A stretch of DNA of 64,000 bases from Anabaena minutissima FACHB-250 (GTDB lineage Bacteria; Cyanobacteriota; Cyanobacteriia; Cyanobacteriales; Nostocaceae). The notes beneath the pieces were generated by a model. It ran no database searches, was not told the origin of the DNA, and saw only the letters and a program-made list of their open reading frames with translations. How positions within the stretch are numbered: position 1 is the stretch's first letter; every line of letters starts with the position of its first letter. The stretch covers positions 62,001-126,000 of the forward strand of contig NZ_JACJRG010000003.1 of the NCBI RefSeq assembly GCF_014697125.1, in the 5' to 3' direction. The translations under genes and the position numbers were made by a program. Below are positions 17,173 to 26,125 of this stretch, in pieces.

Positions 17173-18090
17173 TCATATCGTCTTCAATTTTGTTTCTAAA
17201 CTTAAAACACCTTGGTCTGCATCCAAAGTAGCTATAGCACCCACGGGTAAAGCTGCATTGGGGCTATCATGACCAAAAGGTAAGTCAGAGACAATCGGAA
17301 TATTTAAACCCCCCAAGCGATCGCGCACAACTTCTTCTACACTAAAACTAGGTATATTGGCAGGCGGTTCACATCTGGTAAAGCTTCCTAAGGCAATACC
17401 CTTAACTTTACCTAGAACACCACTTAAACGCCACTGGGTGAGCATTCGATCAATGCGGTACGGTGCTTCGGTGACATCTTCTAAAGCTAAAATTACACCA
17501 TCTAAATTGGGTAGAAGGGGTGTAGCTAACAAATGGGTTGCTACAGTCAGATTTCCCGGTAATAACAGGCCAGTGACCACACCACCACCCCAAGGGCAAC
17601 CCTTGAGATGTTCAAGCGGTCTTCCTTCCACCCAATTGAACAAACGCTCAATTGACCAAGTTGGCTCATCGGCTAAAGTTGTCATTACGGGAGCATGAAC
17701 CCCAGATATACCTGCGTTGTAAAGACTCCACAACAAAGCCGTAATATCAGAAAAGCCAATTAGCCATTTAGGAGTCGATGAGTTAGTTTCCCAAGACCAA
17801 TTTTCTAAGATGCGGGTACTACCAAAACCACCTCTAGCGCAGAGGATACCGCGACAATCAGGGTCTTGCCAAGCAGTAGCGAGTTGATGACGGCGGTTTT
17901 CATCTTTGTCAGCGAGATAGCCCCAATTGTATTGAATATTATCACTCACTTCGACACGATAACCGCGCGATCGCCAAATTTCTATACTTAGCTGCAAAGC
18001 CTTAAATTCTCGCAACGCACCACTAGGGGTAATCACTCGTAGTAAATCTCCTGGTCTAAGAGGTGCAGGTAATATTTTCGATTCCATCAA
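17173..18090 (-). CDS. LD-carboxypeptidase (S66 family)
   Basis: A 305-residue peptidase of the muramoyltetrapeptide carboxypeptidase family, which removes the terminal D-alanine from cytosolic murein tetrapeptides during peptidoglycan recycling. LRPGDLLRVITPSGALRE is the family N-terminus; the nucleophile Ser is at about 91 in ARGGFGSTRI, and PFGHDSPNAALPVGA near the C-terminus contains the catalytic His. No signal peptide. It fits with anmK and murT-gatD elsewhere in the window as part of wall metabolism. Two ATGs start the frame. Confidence 0.9.
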   Translation of the reverse strand: MMESKILPAPLRPGDLLRVITPSGALREFKALQLSIEIWRSRGYRVEVSDNIQYNWGYLADKDENRRHQLATAWQDPDCRGILCARGGFGSTRILENWSWETNSSTPKWLIGFSDITALLWSLYNAGISGVHAPVMTTLADEPTWSIERLFNWVEGRPLEHLKGCPWGGGVVTGLLLPGNLTVATHLLATPLLPNLDGVILALEDVTEAPYRIDRMLTQWRLSGVLGKVKGIALGSFTRCEPPANIPSFSVEEVVRDRLGGLNIPIVSDLPFGHDSPNAALPVGAIATLDADQGVLSLETKLKTI

Positions 18091-18215
18091 TTATAGTTTG
18101 GTTGAGCAGATTTCATCGGATTTTACATTTATAAGCTATTTATTCTCAACCTTAAATTTACAAAGCACTATACAGACAAAATCCACCTATGCAGGTAAAA
18201 AGAGTGTTGAGTTCC

Positions 18216-18250
18216 GTTAGCGGTAGCGCGGCGTTTAGCCGGTGCTGAGT
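18216..18250 (+). repeat. 35-bp dispersed repeat, left arm
   Basis: Begins GTTAGCGGTAGCGCGG. Its exact reverse complement lies at 18589-18623, giving a perfect 35-bp inverted repeat around a 338-bp island. A third copy with two mismatches is inside priA (41376-41410). Confidence 0.85.
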
Positions 18251-18278
18251 TAAAAGACCACCCACTTTCTTGCGGGGT

Positions 18279-18444
18279 ATCAACCTACCTGACTTTTCAC
18301 GTTATGTGGAAAAGCTAACGCGAAACCTAACCCCCTAACCCCCTTCCCTAGTAGGGAAGGGGGAAAAGTTAAAGCCTCTCTCCTTGTAGGTGAGAGGTTT
18401 GGAGAGGGGTTTTCCAGATCACGTGAAAAGTCAGATCAACCTAC
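18279..18444. mobile_element. 146-bp MITE with 10-bp target duplication
   Basis: The element 18289-18434 has perfect 14-bp terminal inverted repeats CTGACTTTTCACGT and ACGTGAAAAGTCAG. It is flanked exactly by a 10-bp direct repeat ATCAACCTAC (18279-18288 and 18435-18444). The interior carries the dispersed motif CCTAACCCCC...GGAGAGGTTTGGAGAGGGG also found at 26126-26385. No coding capacity, so it would be mobilised in trans. Confidence 0.85.
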
Positions 18445-18588
18445 TCCTGAAAAAAAGATGCCGCCCACGTTCGCGCAGCGTCCCGTAGGGAGAGGCAGGG
18501 CTTTTACTAAGTACAGAAGTACCGAATAAGTTTTAATTTACTCATTACTCATTACTCATTACTCAGCACTCAGCACTCATTACTCAGC

Positions 18589-18660
18589 ACTCAGCACCGG
18601 CTAAACGCCGCGCTACCGCTAACAGCACTCAGCACTCAGCACTGAGTTAGTGTATCTTCA
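18589..18660. repeat. 35-bp dispersed repeat (right arm) plus CACTCAG tandem repeats
   Basis: The right arm of the 35-bp inverted repeat is 18589-18623. It is embedded in tandem units of CACTCAG/ACTCATT type covering about 18538-18650. Between the MITE and this arm (18460-18500) lies GTTCGCGCAGCGTCCCGTAG, another widespread Nostoc repeat motif. The whole gap 18091-18741 therefore consists mainly of repeats. Confidence 0.8.
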
Positions 18661-18741
18661 CTCCGTACCCTTGAGAAAGTCCCAAGTAACAAAACAGGGT
18701 AATATAGCTATGTTCGATTGCAACTTGAATTACTCACAATT

Positions 18742-19857
18742 ATGGTAAAAAGCTATGTAACCAGTGCTTTTGTGCAAGCATTGGGATCTGAAGTATTTGC
18801 GGTATTTGGCTGGAGTCAGCGACAAACATATCCAATAATAGCTAAATCTTGGCTGGCAACATTAGAAATCTTTATTTGTGAACATAACTTAGAAGCAGCC
18901 TATCAAAAGTTTCAAGTAATTCAATCGACACCAATTTCTCAGTCAATCACTACAGCAGTATTACCCTATAAGCAACCCCTAACTGAATCAAAAGAATTGC
19001 TAGTTTTCCTGGGAAAACAAAAACTAACTATTCTAGGTAATGGGTTCAAAAGCTATATTGATCAAGAAAATACATTAGAACTTAATAGCTTTAGTCAAAC
19101 AAGTCCTCAAGTATTACTAGAATTATTTGCCCAGCAAAAATTAGAGGATGATTTATCACAAATTGATAGCTTCAACTCATTTAAATTGCTAGTTGAAAGG
19201 TTAGAAAAAATAGGACTAATTTCACCGGAGGTTGGAGCTTTAAATTGGGGTGATTTCAGGAAAACAAATCCTATTTGTCACGTTACAGGCTTCACACGAG
19301 GAACTCCAATTGACCGCTACTATCTGCAAAAATTTGTAAATAAAATTAAGGATCAGGTAGTTGGAAACGTCTTAGAAGTTGGTGGTGTTGCCAAGGATCG
19401 AGAATTCTATCAATTTGATCTAGCCTCCACCTATCGGATTATGAATTTAGAATCAGGTTCTGGAATTGATTTAGTAGGTGATGTTCATGATGTTTCGCTG
19501 ATTGAAACAGAATCTCTAGATGGGGTGGTAATTTTTAATGTATTAGAACATTGTTATTCTCCTTGGATTGCTGTTGAAAACATCTACAAATGGTTAAAAC
19601 CAGGAGGAAAATGCTTTTGTATGGTTCCTAATGCTCAAAGATTGCACGATCGCCCTGGAGACTACTGGCGACCCTTACCTGATGGTGTAAACTGGCTATT
19701 TCGCAACTTTTCCCAACGCCAACTTTCCGTCTATGGCAATCCTTTAACTGTAATCGCTAGCTTTCATGGGGTGGCGACTGAAGAACTGACTTCCGAAGAA
19801 TTAGATGAATTTCATGCTGATTATCCCGTTTCTACTTGTATTGTGGCGACAAAATAA
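18742..19857 (+). CDS. SAM-dependent methyltransferase domain protein
   Basis: A 371-residue protein. The C-terminal half (about 205-371) is a class I methyltransferase: VVGNVLEVGG as glycine loop, a type-11 acidic strand DLVGDVHDV, SLDGVVIFNVLEHCYSPW, then WLKPGGKCFCMVPN. The N-terminal 200 residues are not recognised. The ATG at 18742 is preferred over a TTG eight codons upstream. It is first of three methyltransferase genes of different types on the same strand, which together suggest glycan or lipid modification, though there is no glycosyltransferase directly among them. Confidence 0.8.
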   Translation: MVKSYVTSAFVQALGSEVFAVFGWSQRQTYPIIAKSWLATLEIFICEHNLEAAYQKFQVIQSTPISQSITTAVLPYKQPLTESKELLVFLGKQKLTILGNGFKSYIDQENTLELNSFSQTSPQVLLELFAQQKLEDDLSQIDSFNSFKLLVERLEKIGLISPEVGALNWGDFRKTNPICHVTGFTRGTPIDRYYLQKFVNKIKDQVVGNVLEVGGVAKDREFYQFDLASTYRIMNLESGSGIDLVGDVHDVSLIETESLDGVVIFNVLEHCYSPWIAVENIYKWLKPGGKCFCMVPNAQRLHDRPGDYWRPLPDGVNWLFRNFSQRQLSVYGNPLTVIASFHGVATEELTSEELDEFHADYPVSTCIVATK

Positions 19858-20033
19858 AGACTGAAGTTAAACTAGTTAATTGATGTGCTTTTGACTCAAA
19901 TACGATATATTTACAAATCAGCAATGCAGTGGCAAAAACACAAACAAACATGAAAATATCGTTCCCTTATACCCCTATAATTTTACATCCATAAACCCTT
20001 TTTCACGCTAGCACTTATTATCCATAAGCTCCC

Positions 20034-20741
20034 ATGACTAAAATTTCCTTACGGCCTAACACAATAGATGAAGTAGCCTTCCGTTCTGTTGTTGAAAAAA
20101 ACGAATATCGAATTCCTGAAAAGCTTCAACCAGAAGATCGGATCATTGACATTGGAGCGCACATAGGATGTTTTTCCTACTTATGCTGGCAACGAGGGGC
20201 GCGAAAAATTGAAGCTTTTGAAGCTAATTTAGAAAATGCTGAACTAGCACAAAAAAATCTTGTTTCTACAAATGTGGTAATCCATTCAAAAGCTGTTTGG
20301 CGTTCAGACAATAAACAAGGGGCTGAGTTATATCATTCTGGCTATACAAAAATGTTACCTGATGGGCCTGATCCTGTGGGAATTAACACAGCGTCAGGGA
20401 ATATTTTTGCGTCAATTGGTCAACCTGTAACCGTAGTAGCCCTTGATGATATCATTGGAGATTCAACGGTGAAAATTCTCAAAATCGATTGTGAAGGAAG
20501 TGAATTTCCTATACTTCTCACCTCTAAACGCTTACGACAAGTCTGCTGTTTTGTCGGGGAGTATCATCTGATGGACTCTATCCCCAGTGCAGCACAGGTA
20601 GAAGGGTTCGAGAAATATACTGTAGGAACGTTGGCAGATTTATTCATTAGTCATCGCTTTAGAGTTGAATTTATCCCCTATCCCGATGCTCGGTTTTCTA
20701 ATGTCGGAAATTTCTTCGCCTATAACCTTGACTTAAATTAA
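20034..20741 (+). CDS. FkbM-family methyltransferase
   Basis: A 235-residue class I methyltransferase with the FkbM signature: DRIIDIGAHIGCFSYLCWQRGA (SAM loop), EAFEANLENAELAQKNL, and VKILKIDCEGSEFPIL, the Asp-Cys-Glu-Gly motif shared by FkbM proteins. These enzymes O-methylate sugars or secondary metabolites. No signal peptide. It lies 176 bp after the preceding methyltransferase; that gap holds no clear terminator, so co-transcription is possible. Confidence 0.88.
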   Translation: MTKISLRPNTIDEVAFRSVVEKNEYRIPEKLQPEDRIIDIGAHIGCFSYLCWQRGARKIEAFEANLENAELAQKNLVSTNVVIHSKAVWRSDNKQGAELYHSGYTKMLPDGPDPVGINTASGNIFASIGQPVTVVALDDIIGDSTVKILKIDCEGSEFPILLTSKRLRQVCCFVGEYHLMDSIPSAAQVEGFEKYTVGTLADLFISHRFRVEFIPYPDARFSNVGNFFAYNLDLN

Positions 20742-20910
20742 GTATTTGTAGGGTGTGTTACGTAGCCTAGCACACCGACAAGATTGCAGCAGAAAATTCA
20801 CATTGTAATTTACCTCCCCCTAAGCATATTTCAAAAATCAAATATGAGTTCTATTGAACTGAATATGCTAAAATTTTGAGCGTTTACAGATCATGTAGTT
20901 TAAGTATATT

Positions 20911-21606
20911 ATGGCCTTAAATCAGGTATTTTCTCATATATACAAAGTTAATCTCTGGGAAAGTTCAGAATCTCTTTCAGGTCGCGGCTCTGAAATTTCT
21001 GTAACTACAAAAATCCGTGAGTCTTTGCCAATACTATTGCAAAATTTAAAGGTGCAGTCTATTGTAGATGCTCCTTGCGGAGATTTTAACTGGATGAGCC
21101 AAATTTCTTTAGATGGTATTGATTATGTGGGGCTAGATATTGTTCCTGAAGTTATTGAAAAAGCTCAAAAAAAATCAACTCACTCTCACATAACCTTTAG
21201 AACAGCAGATATTACTAACTCTGATATTCCTAAAGCAGATTTAATAATTTGTCGAGATTGCTTAGTGCATCTATCCTATCAAAATATTTTTCGGATTTTC
21301 CACAACTTTCAACGGAGTAAATCAACTTACTTATTAACTACAACTTATCCTAATTTGACGAGTAATCGAGATGTTCCCAGTGGTTGTTGGCGAGCATTAA
21401 ATCTGGAAAAACCTCCTTTTAACTTTGGTCAACCTCTTTATTTACTTGATGACCCATCCGATGATACAGGTAAGACAGATAAATCTCTAGCTTTATGGCG
21501 TTTAGAAGACATTATCCTTTCACCTCCCTCTCCTTGGAGTCTTTCTAGTTTAAAAGTTAGTACGATTTCTGGAATCAGGCGATTTATTCCTTCGTTTATG
21601 TTGTAG
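20911..21606 (+). CDS. Class I SAM-dependent methyltransferase
   Basis: A 231-residue protein with SIVDAPCGDFNWMSQI as SAM-binding loop, YVGLDIVPEVIEKAQ as acidic strand, and DLIICRDCLVHLSY in the motif IV position. The tail YLLTTTYPNL and the following block match bacterial methyltransferases of unknown substrate. The start ATG at 20911 lacks a clear ribosome site. The upstream gap has a short GTAGGGTGTGTTACG...CACACC hairpin repeat (about 20748-20775). A strong hairpin 100 bp downstream probably ends the transcript. Confidence 0.82.
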   Translation: MALNQVFSHIYKVNLWESSESLSGRGSEISVTTKIRESLPILLQNLKVQSIVDAPCGDFNWMSQISLDGIDYVGLDIVPEVIEKAQKKSTHSHITFRTADITNSDIPKADLIICRDCLVHLSYQNIFRIFHNFQRSKSTYLLTTTYPNLTSNRDVPSGCWRALNLEKPPFNFGQPLYLLDDPSDDTGKTDKSLALWRLEDIILSPPSPWSLSSLKVSTISGIRRFIPSFML

Positions 21607-21705
21607 GTTTTGTTTAAAAATACCCAATTTCCAGCCAAAAATCCAGAACTAATTTTAGGAGAAACCTATTACAGCACAGCTTAAATTTTTAATTCACGGC
21701 GGTAC

Positions 21706-21731
21706 TAGGGGCGTACATTTGTGCGCCCCTA
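21706..21731 (+). terminator. GC-rich hairpin between convergent genes
   Basis: TAGGGGCG and CGCCCCTA pair (8 bp, extended by four more pairs including a G-U). It lies between the convergent methyltransferase and binding-protein genes and can act for either. No long U-run follows on either strand. Similar hairpins are dispersed in cyanobacteria, so it may also be a repeat. Confidence 0.55.
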
Positions 21732-21787
21732 ATTTGTGGTCTATTTACGAATTCAGCAGTCAGCACTTTTCATTCATAACTCATTAC

Positions 21788-23101
21788 TTATTTCCAAATT
21801 AAATCGAGGCGTTCTTGAGCCTCTTTTAAGCTTTTTTCTGGAGATGCACCTAGCATTGTAGACTCAATGGCACGACCTAGACTATCAGACAGGCGACTGT
21901 AGCCAGGAATAATGGGTCTAGCATCTGACACAAATAATTGCTCTACAAAGACTTTCATCACTGGTTTTTGCTTGATGAATTCTTGATAAGCAGGGCTTTG
22001 GGCAGATTTCACATTTATCGGTAAAAAACCTGAGCCAATACTCCATTCAGTTTGGAATTCTTCACTGATCAGGTATTCTAAAAACTTCGATGCTGCTTGT
22101 TCTTTTTCAGGTGTGCTTTTCATCACAAACATATTACCACTAGCTAGTACGTTGCCAGGACGAATATTGATCGGAATTGGCATGACACCAAAATCCACTT
22201 GACTTTTCATGATGAATGTCCAAGGCCCTGTCAACTGCATCGCTACACGACCAGCCAAAAAGTCATCTTCTTCGTATCCCCGTTCTGGTGCAGATAATTT
22301 AGTTGAGCCGTCTTTAATTAAATCTTGCCAAAATTGTAAAGCAGCGATCGCATTTGCATTCACCATATGAGGATGGCCATTTTCTAGGACTGTGCCATTA
22401 CTACTGAACAAAAAAGGCAACCAAGTTGCAACTGTCCATTCTCCTTTACCTAAAGGCATTAATAAACCATACTGGTCGGGACGTTGATCACCATCGCGAT
22501 CTATGGTAAGTTTCTTCGCAACTTCTCTGAATTCTTGCCAAGTTTTTGGTAATTCGGTAATTCCCGCCGCTTTAAACAAATCTGGTCTATAAAAAACACC
22601 AACATTACCAGCCAGCAGTGGTACTGACCAAATGTGACCGTCTAGCTGCATTTCAGCAAAACAATTGGGGAGAATTTCGGATTTGAGGGGTGATTTATCT
22701 AGCCATCCTTCTAGAGGTTGAATTGCTCCTAATTCCACCAATTGACCTGTGATTTGGGGATTAAAAAACAACATATCTGGCGGGACATTACCCACAACAG
22801 CAGTCAGTATTTTGGGTAACTGTTGGTCTAGTTGACCTGTATAGAGAGATTCTATCTGAATATCAGGATGAGCTTGGTTAAATCGGGCTACTAATTTTTG
22901 AAATAAATCCCGATTAACAGGCGGATTAATCGAGTGCCATAGAGTGAGATGTATAACTCCAGTGTCTTGGTATGTTGTCGGTTGACAGCCTGATAATACA
23001 AGACCAAAACATAAGCAAATAACCAAAATTGAATTCTGCCACAAACTTGTAATTCGCCGAAAATAGAGTATAATCTGGGATAAAATATAAATACTTTTCA
23101 T
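21788..23101 (-). CDS. Sugar ABC transporter substrate-binding lipoprotein
   Basis: A 437-residue family 1 extracellular solute-binding protein (MalE/UgpB type). A hydrophobic N-terminus leads to the lipobox LVLSGC, with Cys39 as lipidation site. Then HLTLWHSINPPVNRDLFQKL and RFNQAHPDIQIE are typical of sugar-binding lobes; GVFYRPDLFKAAGI and MQLTGPWTF follow. It would bind a sugar or polyol at the periplasmic face. No permease or ATPase genes adjoin, so it is an orphan. Ligand unknown. Confidence 0.9.
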   Translation of the reverse strand: MKSIYILSQIILYFRRITSLWQNSILVICLCFGLVLSGCQPTTYQDTGVIHLTLWHSINPPVNRDLFQKLVARFNQAHPDIQIESLYTGQLDQQLPKILTAVVGNVPPDMLFFNPQITGQLVELGAIQPLEGWLDKSPLKSEILPNCFAEMQLDGHIWSVPLLAGNVGVFYRPDLFKAAGITELPKTWQEFREVAKKLTIDRDGDQRPDQYGLLMPLGKGEWTVATWLPFLFSSNGTVLENGHPHMVNANAIAALQFWQDLIKDGSTKLSAPERGYEEDDFLAGRVAMQLTGPWTFIMKSQVDFGVMPIPINIRPGNVLASGNMFVMKSTPEKEQAASKFLEYLISEEFQTEWSIGSGFLPINVKSAQSPAYQEFIKQKPVMKVFVEQLFVSDARPIIPGYSRLSDSLGRAIESTMLGASPEKSLKEAQERLDLIWK

Positions 23102-23250
23102 GATATGTAATTAGCCCAACTAGAGTTTTATTTAAAAAATAATAATCATCTATCATTGCAAATAATAATAACTCGTGGAAACTATTATTAGTGATTTGTC
23201 ATAGCCAAAGCCAACATGATTAACAGCATAGTTACACTTAATAGAAGAAA

Positions 23251-24333
23251 ATGATTACAAATCAAAGCAACTCACTGAAGTTGCTGATGTTATCTACACC
23301 AGTGGGTGCGATTGGTTCAGGCGTGGGAGGTGGAGTAGAACTCACTCTGAGCAATATTGCCCAGGAAATGATCCGACGTGGACATACTCTAAAGATAGTA
23401 GCTCCTAGTGGCTCAATAGTAAAAAATGTGCCAGTGGTAGAAATTTCTGGCGAAGTCCAAACCCCAGCGCAAACGCAGACTCGTGATGAGCCGATTATTT
23501 TGCCGCAAAACTCTGTATTGGCGAATATGTGGGACTATGCTCACCAAGTTCAGTCAGATTACGATTTAATCGTCAATTTTGCCTATGATTGGCTACCTTT
23601 ATATCTAACGCCATTTTTTCGCAGTCCTATCGCTCATTTAATCAGCATGGGTTCTTTAACCAATGCAATGGACTGCATACTTGAGCAAGTAGCAACTAAG
23701 TTTTCTGGTACGATTGGAGTTCATTCACTGACACAAGCACAGACATTTACCTTTGCAGAAGAATGTCGTTGTTTAGCTAATGGGATGGACTTATCGATTT
23801 ATCAGTTCTGTGCTGAACCAGGTGATTCCTTGGCTTGGGTAGGTAGAATTGCACCGGAAAAAGCTTTAGAGGATGCAGTAGCAGCAGCAAAAATTACCGG
23901 AATTACCCTCAAAATTTTCGGGTTTAAACAAAATGAACAATATTGGCAAGAAATTTTGCAAAAATACCCCGATGCTCCCATAGAATATGTAGGCTTTCTC
24001 CCCACTGAGCAACTACAACAGGAATTAGGTAAATGTCGGGCATTATTAGTAACACCGCGTTGGGTAGAAGCCTTTGGTAACGTGGCGATTGAGGCGTTAG
24101 CTTGTGGTGTACCGGTGATAGCTTATCGTCGTGGGGGACTAACAGAAATTATCAAAGATGGTGAAACGGGTTTTTTAGTAGAACCAGATAGCGTTGACGG
24201 GTTAGTGAATGCGATCGCACAATTAGATAAGATTGATCGCCGTGCTTGTCGCCAACAGGCAGAGGTAGAATATTCTCAACAAGCGATGGGCGATCGCACT
24301 GAGCAGTGGTTTAGAGATATCCTAGCAGGATAA
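23251..24333 (+). CDS. GT4 glycosyltransferase, probably UDP-glucose:tetrahydrobiopterin glucosyltransferase
   Basis: A 360-residue GT-B enzyme. The N-terminus STPVGAIGSGVGGGVELTL is the glycine-rich acceptor loop, AWVGRIAPEKALEDAV starts the nucleotide lobe, and EAFGNVAIEALACGVPVIA is the GT4 donor motif. The N-terminal block is the one I associate with cyanobacterial pteridine glucosyltransferases (BGluT of Synechococcus), which make the soluble glucosyl-pterins of these organisms. The glycosyltransferase class is secure, the pterin substrate is inferred. Divergent from the sugar-binding lipoprotein gene. Confidence 0.8.
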   Translation: MITNQSNSLKLLMLSTPVGAIGSGVGGGVELTLSNIAQEMIRRGHTLKIVAPSGSIVKNVPVVEISGEVQTPAQTQTRDEPIILPQNSVLANMWDYAHQVQSDYDLIVNFAYDWLPLYLTPFFRSPIAHLISMGSLTNAMDCILEQVATKFSGTIGVHSLTQAQTFTFAEECRCLANGMDLSIYQFCAEPGDSLAWVGRIAPEKALEDAVAAAKITGITLKIFGFKQNEQYWQEILQKYPDAPIEYVGFLPTEQLQQELGKCRALLVTPRWVEAFGNVAIEALACGVPVIAYRRGGLTEIIKDGETGFLVEPDSVDGLVNAIAQLDKIDRRACRQQAEVEYSQQAMGDRTEQWFRDILAG

Positions 24334-24449
24334 ATTATCTTTGGGCAGATAGATTTAGGTAATCAAGAAAATGTAGGTCAGAGGTAGGATTCTCTGTCTG
24401 TATGAGCGCAATTTTTAATCACCTAGTGCAAGAGATAAGCCATCCTGTG

Positions 24450-24731
24450 TCAGTTTCTTTCGGAGCAATAAATTTGCAATTCACTATTACTTTTAAGCAT
24501 CAAGCAATTACTACTAAGATTATTGCTATTTATCGGATTATTATCTAGATGATTGTTGCTGATGTCAAATAATATTTTTATTAACAAGCCCATCGACATA
24601 GCAGTAAATATTATCAATACAGCATTTCTTAATTTTCTATAATGATGTCTTTTGTGCTTATCTATTGCTTTTGATTGAATACACACAGTTTTTGGCGACC
24701 AGAAATGATCCTCAAAATCGTAGTAGCTCAT
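24450..24731 (-). CDS. Small single-pass membrane protein, unknown
   Basis: A 93-residue protein not recognised by family. A basic stretch (HKRHHYRKLR, about 26-36) precedes one transmembrane helix (about 37-57), then an Asn/Ser-rich tail with two Cys. By the positive-inside rule the N-terminus is cytosolic. A good GGGAGAA ribosome site precedes the ATG, supporting a real gene. Its leader contains two strong hairpins (24798-24847). Confidence 0.5.
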   Translation of the reverse strand: MSYYDFEDHFWSPKTVCIQSKAIDKHKRHHYRKLRNAVLIIFTAMSMGLLIKILFDISNNHLDNNPINSNNLSSNCLMLKSNSELQIYCSERN

Positions 24732-24797
24732 TTTTACTTCTCCCTTAACTCAGACAATTAAAATATTATAAATTGCTCAACAATTTTCATAAAAATA

Positions 24798-24847
24798 GGG
24801 AAAGCTGTAACTTTCCCCTTACTTATTGAATAGCGGACTATTCAATA
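24798..24847 (-). promoter_or_regulatory. Twin hairpins in the leader of the small membrane-protein gene
   Basis: GGGAAAG/CTTTCCC (24798-24804 with 24811-24817) and TATTGAATAG/CTATTCAATA (24824-24833 with 24838-24847, 4-nt loop) are two perfect stems 6 bp apart. On the minus strand the second is followed by TATTTTT, like an attenuator about 70 nt before the gene. On the plus strand the other stem is followed by a T-rich stretch. The rest of 24732-25180 holds nothing recognised. Confidence 0.45.
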
Positions 24848-25186
24848 GCTTTTAGCTTTTTTAATTGCTACCCAATATTATTAAAACTCTTTTGCTGCAA
24901 AAAGCCTTCCTACAAAAGTCACAAATATATCCATGACTTTAGTCATGTTTAAAATATTGCTCATAAAAAAATTTTAATTATCTTCTAATAGATGGCTAAT
25001 CTACTCCTGATAGACTAAATTTGACTACCATAAGTTAGATTTTGGTTGTAGAGGTGACATAAATATGCTTCAGATGCGATCGCTCTACCTTAAATTATGA
25101 GATAGTCAGTACATATCACAATTTTCCGTTATTACTTACGCTGCAATATATCTATCAAATTGCCAATTAAAGGAATGTGACGAAAT

Positions 25187-25213
25187 AACCCCTCAAAATT
25201 GTCAAGAGGGGTT
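25187..25213 (-). terminator. Hairpin after gatD
   Basis: AACCCCTC and GAGGGGTT pair over 8 bp with an 11-nt loop, 31 bp beyond the gatD stop on the minus strand. There is only a weak U-run, so termination is probable but not certain. Confidence 0.55.
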
Positions 25214-25244
25214 GTTAATAGAGATTTTGCGATTAAGATGAGTT

Positions 25245-26066
25245 TTAGACTTTAGCTACCGCAGCAGATTTTGGTAGGTTAACTTGCAGTTTCTTAGACA
25301 TTGCTTCTCTAGCTTGCATAGCTAAAGTATCATCTAAAGGCTGTAAACTAATTGGCTGCTGATACTTTAATCGCAATGCTGTTTGAATTAACCAGTCAGC
25401 AACAAAGGGATTTTTAGGTAATAATGGCCCGTGGGAATAAGTAGCTATAGCATTTTGATAAAACGCGCCTTCTGTACCATCTTCACCATTATTACCTAAG
25501 CCATACACCACCTTTCCCAAGGCTTCCACTTTACCTAGTTTGGTGCGTCCGCCGTGATTTTCAAAACCTATTAAATAGGGTTTACTTCCTGTCATTTCTT
25601 CTAAATCTTTCGCAAGTCGGCTGGCTGTAACTTCTATCACTAAGTTACCGATGCAACGCTTGGTATTTTCGCCGGGATGGATGGAGACTAAATCGAGTAT
25701 CCCTAAACCTTCAATGCGATGTCCAAAAGCTGGTTCGTAATAGTGTCCTAAGAGTTGGGGTGAACCACAAGTAAAAACTCCTGGTGTACCATTTTCGATT
25801 TTCTCTCGGATGGCTTCAGCTTTCGCGCCTTGCAAATCACGCATGACAATCTCTTGTTGTCTATCTTGTGCGCCACCACCTACTATCACGTCTACAGATT
25901 TAATATCATCTGCTGCGGAATTTTGGTCAAGGGGTAATACTTTCACACTGTATCCCCGCCATTGAGCGCGACGTTCTATAGTAATCACATTACCGCGATC
26001 GCCATAGGTACTCATTAATGTAGGATATAGCCAACCGATTGTTAATTCTAATTGTGGGGAAGTCAT
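25245..26066 (-). CDS. gatD: Lipid II isoglutaminyl synthase, glutaminase subunit GatD
   Basis: A 273-residue type 1 glutamine amidotransferase (CobB/CobQ-like). It supplies ammonia to MurT for amidating D-glutamate of lipid II. ELTIGWLYPTLMSTYGDRGN is the family N-terminus; the nucleophile is Cys100 in VFTCGSPQLLG and the His is His212 in YSHGPLLPKNP. The ATG at 26066 is chosen because the upstream open frame is only repeat DNA. The partner murT lies upstream on the same strand, the usual gene order. A nested mobile element now separates the two by 357 bp. Confidence 0.9.
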   Translation of the reverse strand: MTSPQLELTIGWLYPTLMSTYGDRGNVITIERRAQWRGYSVKVLPLDQNSAADDIKSVDVIVGGGAQDRQQEIVMRDLQGAKAEAIREKIENGTPGVFTCGSPQLLGHYYEPAFGHRIEGLGILDLVSIHPGENTKRCIGNLVIEVTASRLAKDLEEMTGSKPYLIGFENHGGRTKLGKVEALGKVVYGLGNNGEDGTEGAFYQNAIATYSHGPLLPKNPFVADWLIQTALRLKYQQPISLQPLDDTLAMQAREAMSKKLQVNLPKSAAVAKV

Positions 26067-26125
26067 GGTTTTAGGGAGTAGAGAGTAGAGGGGACTATAA
26101 GCTGTGTGGCAATTTTCTTTTAAAC

